32,566 bases of DNA from positions 1 to 32,566 of the forward strand of contig CAZCFZ010000043.1 of the NCBI GenBank assembly GCA_964498065.1, read 5' to 3'. Below are positions 26,560 to 32,566 of this stretch, piece by piece. Positions within the stretch are counted from its first letter, which is position 1. Every line of letters starts with the position of its first letter. The DNA is from FEN-1297 sp964498065 (GTDB lineage Bacteria; Bacteroidota; Ignavibacteria; Ignavibacteriales; Ignavibacteriaceae). A model generated the notes under the pieces. It made no database searches and was not told where the DNA came from. It saw only the letters and a program-made list of their open reading frames with translations. The position numbers and the translations under genes are program-made.

Positions 26560-26988
26560 TTAATACTTATTCTTAATTAAATTGTTTTTATAAAACTCAA
26601 GAAATTCTTTTTTTATCTCATTTCTGACTTTTCTAAAGACGGCAAGAATTTCTTCTTCAGTTCCTTTGGCTTCAGCAGGATCTTCAAAACCAATGTGAAT
26701 TTGTTTTCCGACTTTCCCAATAAACACAGGACAAGTTTCTCTCGCATTATCACATACAGTTATTACAAATTCAAATGATTCGTTAAGAAATTGATCAACA
26801 TTATTTGTTTTATTTTTACTTAAATCGATCCCTGCTTCATTCATTACCAGAACTGCATTCGGATTAACATGATCGGACGGATTTGTTCCTGCAGAATAAA
26901 CTTCAAGCTTTGAATCAAATGACTTTAAAAATCCTTCAGCCATTTGACTTCTGCATGAATTGCCTGTACATAAAATTAGAATCTTCAT
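26560..26988 (-). CDS. arsC: Arsenate reductase, thioredoxin-coupled (low-molecular-weight phosphatase fold)
   Basis: This enzyme reduces arsenate to arsenite for export. CTGNSCRSQMAEGF (7-20) gives the phosphate-binding CX5R loop with Cys7 and Arg13, and ITVCDNARETCPVF (76-89) supplies the two redox cysteines Cys79 and Cys86. This triple-Cys arrangement is the Staphylococcus/Bacillus thioredoxin-linked type. The 142 residues fit. It is downstream of arsR with a 51-base gap that carries a copy of one arm of the arsR operator. Confidence 0.95.
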   Translation of the reverse strand: MKILILCTGNSCRSQMAEGFLKSFDSKLEVYSAGTNPSDHVNPNAVLVMNEAGIDLSKNKTNNVDQFLNESFEFVITVCDNARETCPVFIGKVGKQIHIGFEDPAEAKGTEEEILAVFRKVRNEIKKEFLEFYKNNLIKNKY

Positions 26989-27015
26989 TTATAATCTTTT
27001 TATATTTTGCCAAAT

Positions 27016-27030
27016 AACGAAATGTATAAT
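27016..27030 (-). promoter_or_regulatory. Half-site resembling the arsR operator, upstream of arsC
   Basis: AACGAAATGTATAAT repeats the right arm of the arsR palindrome (AACGAAATATAAT) with two extra bases in the middle. It sits between arsR and the arsC start. It may be a weak secondary ArsR site or a chance resemblance. Confidence 0.3.
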
Positions 27031-27039
27031 AAAAAAATA

Positions 27040-27396
27040 TTACCTGCCGCAAACAATATTTCTGTCCACCTTTTGAATTTTTTGTTTATCCGAAATTATT
27101 GAACTGTCATCCGAAATCCAGAAATCAAGAGTAGATAAGACAGATGAAATTCTTTTATCGGAAGGTGTGGGATTAACCATATAATTTACCCATTTCCCGT
27201 CTTTTTCTTCAATAATAAATCCTGTATCTCTAAGAATGCTTAAGTGTTTTGATACAGTAGAAGTTGCTAGATTAAGAATTTCTGTAATTTCACATACGCA
27301 CAAAGATTTTGTTTGAAGCATTTTCAATATTCTTAATCTATTAGGATCAGATAATGCTTTAAACAATTTTGTATTTTCTTTAATTGCGGATACCAT
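27040..27396 (-). CDS. arsR: ArsR-family arsenic-responsive repressor
   Basis: This small winged helix-turn-helix metalloregulator contains LFKALSDPNRLRILKML, then SLCVCEITEIL, whose CVC is the arsenite-binding loop of the ArsR type, and LATSTVSKHLSILRDTGFI as the recognition helix. An upstream in-frame ATG at 27450 would add 18 residues, but those codons run through a perfect 13-bp inverted repeat that looks like the operator, so I start at the ATG at 27396 (118 residues). No Shine-Dalgarno site precedes it. It heads the operon arsR-arsC-trx-ACR3 and should release the promoter when arsenite binds. Confidence 0.92.
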   Translation of the reverse strand: MVSAIKENTKLFKALSDPNRLRILKMLQTKSLCVCEITEILNLATSTVSKHLSILRDTGFIIEEKDGKWVNYMVNPTPSDKRISSVLSTLDFWISDDSSIISDKQKIQKVDRNIVCGR

Positions 27397-27399
27397 AAT

Positions 27400-27429
27400 A
27401 TTATATTTCGTTAATAAACGAAATATAAT
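27400..27429. promoter_or_regulatory. Probable ArsR operator (perfect inverted repeat)
   Basis: ATTATATTTCGTT (27400-27412) and AACGAAATATAAT (27417-27429) are exact complements separated by AATA. The repeat ends three bases before the arsR start codon, where a bound dimer would block transcription. Confidence 0.75.
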
Positions 27430-27527
27430 TATTACCAAATTCATATACAAATTATTATAATATAATTCAACAATTAATTGCTCAATTATATTTTTGTATT
27501 CTAAATATTTGACACTTTTACACTTTT

Positions 27528-27908
27528 TTAAATTAACCAGGCTAGAATTAATATAAAAATCCCGACTATTGCTGTAGCAGTCTGCATCCAGGAAACATAT
27601 CCTATAATAATTACTTCAACTATCAACCAAACCATTAAAACTGCTCCTGCTGTAATAGCTATTATATCTGCACTTCGGAATCTTTTCAATACTGCAATTC
27701 CCGCGAATAATGAAGTCCCTCCGACTATTATCATAAGAATTAAGCTGGGAATTATATAGTTTGAGAAAGGGCTGTTAGTTAGCCATTGAGTAGGAATATT
27801 TTTTGCTCCGGTTAGACCGTAATACCCGCCTGCAAAAGCATTAATTGCAACAAAAATTAAAAATAAACCAAGAATCTTGTTAATTTTATTATAAGCGGAT
27901 TTCATCAT
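27528..27908 (-). CDS. Small four-helix membrane protein, function unknown
   Basis: The 126-residue protein has four predicted membrane helices, at about 11-29, 50-72, 80-100 and 105-125. A loop between helices one and two contains the conserved-looking PTQWLTNSPFSNYIIPS. I recognise the general pattern of uncharacterised bacterial membrane proteins but cannot name a function. A good GGGAG site precedes the ATG. It lies upstream of arsR on the same strand, 131 bases away with the ars operator between, so it is probably independent of the ars operon. Confidence 0.75.
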   Translation of the reverse strand: MMKSAYNKINKILGLFLIFVAINAFAGGYYGLTGAKNIPTQWLTNSPFSNYIIPSLILMIIVGGTSLFAGIAVLKRFRSADIIAITAGAVLMVWLIVEVIIIGYVSWMQTATAIVGIFILILAWLI

Positions 27909-28233
27909 TAAAACTCCCTTGTGTAACTAAGCCCCGATAATGACTTTGTCTTACCGGGATAAAAATATATTAGAGTTTCCGGCAAGATTGTTAAATATAA
28001 TCACATTTAAATTAAAAAGGCAAGAATATTAGTAGCTCAAATACAATTTCGCAGCTTCAATTTTAATAATGCTCAAAATAACAATACCGATTAAATGCAT
28101 TAAATATATTGTTTATGGAAATATATTTACATGTAATTCTTCCTTTTTATTTAGATTTTTTTAAATAATATTTATTAATCAATTAAGGTACTTTTTACTA
28201 CCTCCGGATACTTTGATAATATTTTTTAAGTAA
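27909..28233. other. Intergenic region without a recognised gene (325 bp)
   Basis: This AT-rich gap separates the divergent small membrane protein gene and the DUF5686-type gene and must hold their promoters. An imperfect hairpin with CCCG...CGGG arms lies near 27932-27959. I see no ORF or known RNA motif. Confidence 0.6.
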
Positions 28234-30720
28234 ATGAGGTTCATCATAATTAATAGATTATTCATATTAAGTTTGATTTTACTTTATTCAACTGCAGCAG
28301 CAAATAATTTGAAAGTAAAAGGAAGAATTCTTGATAAATTAACCGGTAAGGGAATATCGTATGCAGTTATTCGAGACATTAATAATACAAAAGCTGTAAC
28401 GTCCAATTCGGAAGGCGATTATATCATTTCAGTTAATCGCAAAAATAATATTCTTATTTTTTCTTCCGTTGGTTATAATTCCGATACTGTTTGTCTTTCA
28501 GCCGGCATTTTAAGTCATATAACCAATATTTATTTATTGCCTTCAGACGGATTAACAAAATTATCAGATAACACATCCCAAAAATATTCTGCGTACGGAT
28601 TAATTACTGAGGTTTTAGCTGTTAAAATGAAAATGTATTCGAAGATTAATAATTATCAATTTAAGGCTTATAACAGATTTATTACCAGGGAAAATGATGC
28701 AGTTGGTATTGGCACAGGATCAATCAATATTAATGAAGGAATATTTGGCCGAACAATAAATCTTTTTTCAAATATCTGGGAATCCAAACCGTTAAAGATT
28801 GACGGGATAAATGAATTTTGGAGTAAAGGTTATTATTTCAGTCCTTCATCATACAGAGAAATAATTGAAACACCGAAAGAACACTCAAGAATACCCTCAT
28901 CTTTAAATGAACTTTTAGGAACTAGAAGAATTCAAAATTTATGCGGAGAAAAATTGGAATATTATAATCATACTTTTCCGGCACCGCTTTCTTCCGATGC
29001 ATTGAATTATTACAAGTATTATTTTGAAGATACGCTTACGACGAATAATGATAAAATTTACCAAGTTTATTTTGAACCGGTTGACAAGAATGATCCCGGT
29101 TTAACAGGCTATTTATATATTGACGGCAATGACTATCATATTGTAAAAGTTACAGGATCACTCAATCAAAATGCAAATTCGGGCAATTTATTTGAAAATG
29201 TTTCAATTACACAGCAGTTTATTCGCTATGGTAACGGATTATATCTTCCTCTGGATTACAGGATAGCAGCTAATTCAAATTATATAGGCATGGTAAAAAT
29301 TAACTATGAATTAAATTCATTTATCGGAGATTATTTAATTAATTCGAATAAAAATGTTAGCCATGATCCGGATGCCGTTCTTACGTTTTTACCTGCAGAT
29401 GGAAAACATGATTCTTTATTTCAATCGGATAATGAAACAGTTCCGCTTACACACCAGGAGGCCCTTGCCTATGCAAAAATAAACAGCAGAAGTTCTTTTC
29501 ATAAAGGATTTTTTTACGAAGCTTCCAGAATTATTTCTCGTCAATACCGGTTGAGTGATCATTTTTCGATAAGCGGACCCCTCGATGTTTATCAGTTCAA
29601 TCATGTAGAAGGGAATACAATTAATCTGAATATTTATGGAAATGATCTTTTTAATAACACAACCTGGTCAAAATTAAATTTATCTCATGGATTTGCAGAT
29701 AAAAGATCAAAGGGAAGTCTTGATCTTTCATTTTATCCTTACAAAGACCGGTCTATAGGTTTTACTTTCACCGCTTATAATAAGATTGCAATGCTTTTTG
29801 CATCTGCAAATCGGTATAGATCTTTTACATCAACTATTTATTCGCTTCTCTCAAGCCGCGATATTAGAAATTTTTATTATACGAATGGTTTTGATGTCGG
29901 AATTGAAGATGAAGTTACATCGTTTATGAATGTAAATGCTGTGTATTCAAATCATATGGATCATTCGGCCCAGACTAATACTACTTTTTCATTATTAGGT
30001 ACGCGCAGACATTATTCAAGCAATAGTAATTTTACTTTTCCGGATTCTGTTAATCCTCCCATTTATGATGCAAGATTGAATACTCTCAGTCTGGGAATTA
30101 ACTTTGATTTCCGTAATGAAATAATCGAGAATAATATAATGAGAAAAGTTTCGGACGGACATTCATTCTTAACATTCGGAGCCGGAGTATTAATCAGCAG
30201 TCCTAAATATCTTGAAAGCAATATGAACTTTATTTCTTACAGTGCAAATGTTTTGGGAGAAATAAATACATATAAAACATCGAGCTTAAGCTTTGAAATA
30301 AATGCAATTTATTCTGACGGACCTGTACCGCTTCAAATGCAGTATGCATTACCCGGAAACATTGGGGGAACAAGCAGAAACTTTACATTCAGAACTGTCG
30401 GAGTAGGGAATATATTCGGCGATCAGACTTTAACTCTTAATCTTGAATACAATATTAGAAAAGAAATTTACAGGCTGATTCCAATTTCAATTTTAAGGAG
30501 TTTAAGCTTGAATACATTTTTCAATGCAGCCTGGAAAAATATGTCTGCAAAATCTGCAGCCATTATGCCGATTCCATATTCCGTTTTAACAAAGCCGTTA
30601 ATGGAAACGGGATTTAGTATAGGTTACTTATCACTACCTGTCAGCCTCGAATTTGCCTGGAGATTGACTCATATTGATAGAAGAAGTTTTTCGGTCGGCT
30701 TAAATACCTCGATCTTATAA
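28234..30720 (+). CDS. DUF5686 / carboxypeptidase-regulatory-like domain outer-membrane protein
   Basis: The 828-residue envelope protein has an N-terminal signal peptide (about 1-23, ending AAANN), then a beta-sandwich carboxypeptidase-regulatory-like domain (about 24-105: VKGRILDKLTGKGISYAVI, NSEGDYIISV, LIFSSVGYNSDTV). The long remainder is rich in aromatic-alternating strands typical of an outer-membrane barrel, ending in a strand with a hydrophobic terminus. This architecture is widespread in Bacteroidota. It resembles TonB-dependent receptor N-termini but has no plug or TonB box that I can see. Function is unknown; roles in surface anchoring or transport are only guesses. It is monocistronic. 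Confidence 0.8.
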   Translation: MRFIIINRLFILSLILLYSTAAANNLKVKGRILDKLTGKGISYAVIRDINNTKAVTSNSEGDYIISVNRKNNILIFSSVGYNSDTVCLSAGILSHITNIYLLPSDGLTKLSDNTSQKYSAYGLITEVLAVKMKMYSKINNYQFKAYNRFITRENDAVGIGTGSININEGIFGRTINLFSNIWESKPLKIDGINEFWSKGYYFSPSSYREIIETPKEHSRIPSSLNELLGTRRIQNLCGEKLEYYNHTFPAPLSSDALNYYKYYFEDTLTTNNDKIYQVYFEPVDKNDPGLTGYLYIDGNDYHIVKVTGSLNQNANSGNLFENVSITQQFIRYGNGLYLPLDYRIAANSNYIGMVKINYELNSFIGDYLINSNKNVSHDPDAVLTFLPADGKHDSLFQSDNETVPLTHQEALAYAKINSRSSFHKGFFYEASRIISRQYRLSDHFSISGPLDVYQFNHVEGNTINLNIYGNDLFNNTTWSKLNLSHGFADKRSKGSLDLSFYPYKDRSIGFTFTAYNKIAMLFASANRYRSFTSTIYSLLSSRDIRNFYYTNGFDVGIEDEVTSFMNVNAVYSNHMDHSAQTNTTFSLLGTRRHYSSNSNFTFPDSVNPPIYDARLNTLSLGINFDFRNEIIENNIMRKVSDGHSFLTFGAGVLISSPKYLESNMNFISYSANVLGEINTYKTSSLSFEINAIYSDGPVPLQMQYALPGNIGGTSRNFTFRTVGVGNIFGDQTLTLNLEYNIRKEIYRLIPISILRSLSLNTFFNAAWKNMSAKSAAIMPIPYSVLTKPLMETGFSIGYLSLPVSLEFAWRLTHIDRRSFSVGLNTSIL

Positions 30721-30936
30721 AATACTGTTAACTCCCGCACTAATTAATCTCATCAAATTTGTCATATATAAAATATTAAATTAAAACTAAAGTCATCTTT
30801 TCAAATAATTTATAAACCGACAAAAAGACTTATTTAAAATGTGCTTTTTCTCAATGTGTCAAACTGCATTTGATTAAGGAATAACGATTCTTATACTGGC
30901 GCCGAACAAAATGTATCAAGACATAGGAGATATATT

Positions 30937-31500
30937 ATGTGTAAGAAATCGTTTTTCATAATATGTATTTTCTTTGGAATCAATGCTGTAATAAAAGCTC
31001 AATCTGCTGCATATCTCGGACCACAATTAGGCTGGTATAAAGCTGCCGATGCCGATAACAGTAAATTTATGATTGGAGGTGCACTTAGAACAAAGTTATC
31101 TCCCGATTTTGGATTGGAAGGTTCAATAAATTACAGGCAGGAAGATTATAACCACGGAGCAGTTACTGTAACAAGCTGGCCTGTAATGGTAACAGCCTTG
31201 ATTTACCCGGTTAATTTTCTTTACGGAGCTATTGGGGTAGGCTGGTATAATACGGAATTCGATTATAAACCTGAATTGCTGTACTTTGGTCCAAGCAGCC
31301 AGACCGAACAAAAATTCGGATGGCACTTCGGCGCCGGTGTTCAGTTTCCATTGAGTGAAAACATTGATAATCCAAGTACAATTCTTACTGCTGATCTTAG
31401 GTATGTTTTTCTAAATTATGATTTCCAGAAAATGCCGGGAGCAGGGGAACTAAAAAGCGATTTTGTAGTTCTGAATATCGGACTTCTATTTCGTTTATAA
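30937..31500 (+). CDS. Small outer-membrane beta-barrel (porin-like) protein
   Basis: The 187-residue secreted protein has a signal peptide (about 1-21, cleaved after KAQ or nearby), then alternating strands with AAYLGPQLGWYKAADADNSK, GGALRTKLSPDFGLEGSINYR, YGAIGVGWY and FGWHFGAGVQFPL. It ends in LNIGLLFRL, a typical terminal beta signal. The pattern is that of an eight-stranded OmpA/OmpX-like barrel. A good AGGAG site precedes the ATG. It lies 22 bases before the next secreted protein, so the two probably form one transcript. Function is unknown. Confidence 0.8.
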   Translation: MCKKSFFIICIFFGINAVIKAQSAAYLGPQLGWYKAADADNSKFMIGGALRTKLSPDFGLEGSINYRQEDYNHGAVTVTSWPVMVTALIYPVNFLYGAIGVGWYNTEFDYKPELLYFGPSSQTEQKFGWHFGAGVQFPLSENIDNPSTILTADLRYVFLNYDFQKMPGAGELKSDFVVLNIGLLFRL

Positions 31501-31522
31501 ATAAGAAAAAAGGAATAATATT

Positions 31523-32056
31523 ATGCGTAAAATATTTGTAATCATATTTGTATTATTTTTATCATTTGGATTGAGCACTTCTTATGCTCAATTACATATT
31601 AGTGTTAACTTCAATTTGTTTACGCAGCCGGCATGGGGTCCTACGGGGTACGATTATGTTGACTATTATTATATTCCAGCGATAGATGTATATTATAGTG
31701 TTCCGCTTCAGTGTTTTTATTATGAATATCGAGGGGAATGGATTCATAGTGAGTATTTACCGAAACGATATCATGATTTCGATTTATACAGAGCTTATAA
31801 AGTAGTCGTAAATAGACGGGATCCATGGAGGCGGAATAGATATTATAGAGAAAAGTATTATAGGTATAGAAATAGGCATGACCAGCCGATAATTCGGGAC
31901 AGCAGAGATCCGAGATATTATGAAAACAAATATCACCCGAGGCACAAAGAGTGGCTGGAAAAACACCGACATGATAACGGCAGACACCATGACCATGGGA
32001 ATAATGGGAGACATGGAAGGGGGAATGGGCGTAATGAAGGCAACGGAAGGGGATAA
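31523..32056 (+). CDS. Secreted Tyr/Arg/His-rich protein of unknown function
   Basis: The 177-residue protein has a clear signal peptide (about 1-22, ending SYA). A conserved-looking N-terminal module follows, GPTGYDYVDYYYIPAIDVYYSVP then CFYYEYRGEWIHSEYLP, as found in small Bacteroidota exported proteins. From about residue 95 it is highly basic and Tyr-rich; from about 140 a low-complexity tail of His, Gly, Asn and Arg follows (HDNGRHHDHGNNGRHGRGNG). The tail could bind metals or polyanions; this is inference. An AGGAAT site precedes the ATG. It is paired with the upstream barrel gene. Confidence 0.75.
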   Translation: MRKIFVIIFVLFLSFGLSTSYAQLHISVNFNLFTQPAWGPTGYDYVDYYYIPAIDVYYSVPLQCFYYEYRGEWIHSEYLPKRYHDFDLYRAYKVVVNRRDPWRRNRYYREKYYRYRNRHDQPIIRDSRDPRYYENKYHPRHKEWLEKHRHDNGRHHDHGNNGRHGRGNGRNEGNGRG

Positions 32057-32101
32057 TAATTTGTATGTAACAAAATAACATGATAAAAGTGTAAAATTAT
32101 A

Positions 32102-32134
32102 ACCGGTTTTGAATTTTTATAATTTGAAACCGGT
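32102..32134 (+). terminator. Hairpin after the secreted-protein gene, probable terminator
   Basis: ACCGGTTT (32102-32109) pairs exactly with AAACCGGT (32127-32134), and the stem continues through two G-T pairs and AATT/AATT to a 5-base loop. The following ATTATTT is only moderately T-rich. Confidence 0.5.
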
Positions 32135-32365
32135 ATTATTTAAATGATGACATTTGCTCAATTATTCTTTTAATCAAATTACAGTTTTATTGGGGGGAAT
32201 TTAGTTCAGTTTAGTATGCCGGATAAAAAACTTATTTATTTGTTTAATTTAAATTCAATTCCAATAATAAAATAAAATCTAATTTTTATTTTTCTTTGAA
32301 TTGTATGTGAAAATCTAATCAATTTAACTACACGAATCACTTCTTTTTTGCATATACTCATTGAA

Positions 32366-32488
32366 ACCAGAGGTGGAAGCGATTTTGCATTCAATGATTT
32401 CGATACTGGGTGCATATGACGGGGCTCTAAAAAAAACGACTGGATTCACCTTGCAGGATCAACCGGCGCGGCAGTAGCTTATAAATAA
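32366..32488 (+). pseudogene. Relict C-terminal coding fragment with an in-frame TGA
   Basis: The frame reads TRGGSDFAFNDFDTGCI, then TGA at 32417, then RGSKKNDWIHLAGSTGAAVAYK and TAA. The sequence is more GC-rich and more protein-like than the surrounding DNA and ends directly before a strong terminator, as a real gene would. No start or upstream continuation is visible, so this looks like the decayed end of a lost gene. The family is not recognised. Confidence 0.4.
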
Positions 32489-32506
32489 CAAATTATTTTA
32501 TTAATT

Positions 32507-32541
32507 AAGATGACATCTTTTATAAAAGATGTCATCTTTTT
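32507..32541. terminator. Strong terminator, perfect 16-bp stem palindrome
   Basis: AAGATGACATCTTTTA (32507-32522) is followed at once by its exact complement (32523-32538) and then further T residues. A smaller practical loop would form at the centre. A-runs and T-runs on both sides allow use on either strand. Confidence 0.8.
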
Positions 32542-32566
32542 CATTCTAGAAGACTAATTTACTTGA

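Noticed and set aside
31641..32081. Antisense ORFs opposite the Tyr/Arg/His-rich secreted protein
   Set aside because: The repetitive composition of the sense gene keeps other frames open; the sense gene has a signal peptide and ribosome binding site.
32417..32419. Selenocysteine readthrough of the TGA in the terminal fragment
   Set aside because: No start, no upstream gene body and no clear SECIS-like hairpin after the TGA; gene decay is simpler.
1..32566. CRISPR arrays, insertion sequences, prophage or integrase genes
   Set aside because: No regularly spaced repeats, transposase or integrase motifs, or flanking duplications were found.

Overview
The window is about 32.6 kb of AT-rich chromosomal DNA, probably from a Bacteroidota/Ignavibacteriota-type bacterium. 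This rests on an outer-membrane DUF5686-type protein with a carboxypeptidase-regulatory-like domain, a small porin-like barrel, a Tyr/Arg/His-rich secreted protein, KDO phosphatase and GT9 heptosyltransferase-like enzymes (a Gram-negative envelope), and frequent weak Shine-Dalgarno sites. The phylum is inferred; no rRNA is present. Almost everything is core-genome housekeeping. I see no transposase, integrase, CRISPR array or prophage.

Region 1 (1-2000): tRNA-Glu(TTC) with a clear terminator, a PLP aminotransferase and a 70-residue ORF of unknown nature. Region 2 (2010-9531): a minus-strand arginine operon argC-J-B-D-R-G-H, tightly packed with several overlaps. ArgJ implies the acetyl-recycling (cyclic) route. 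argF and carAB are absent from the window. A good sigma70-type promoter (9479-9507) has an ARG-box-like palindrome immediately upstream (9514-9531). Between promoter and argC lies an unannotated 35-codon ORF whose last eleven residues hold four arginines. I propose it as an arginine-sensing leader peptide, and it is the most interesting item in the window.

Region 3 (9659-17724): kdsC, divergent LD-carboxypeptidase, then a minus-strand run polA - GT9 - GT9 - homocysteine S-methyltransferase - ispE, whose last four genes overlap. A 100-N scaffold gap lies in the second GT9 gene and probably hides more than 100 bases. Region 4 (18552-23917): a sodium:neurotransmitter-type symporter, a Kup potassium transporter, a fluoride-export unit (riboswitch, crcB/fluC, DUF190) and a YfcE-type phosphoesterase. 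The fluoride riboswitch appears to act on translation: its 3' strand can pair either with the aptamer or with the crcB ribosome binding site.

Region 5 (24008-27908): an arsenic-resistance cluster on the minus strand, arsR - arsC - small thioredoxin-like protein - ACR3 - UPF0718 permease. A perfect 13-bp inverted repeat lies in front of arsR, a matching half-site in front of arsC, and a CTCTGTG-type palindromic repeat between ACR3 and the permease. Region 6 (28234-32566): three envelope or secreted proteins on the plus strand, two hairpins and a broken gene remnant at the right end.
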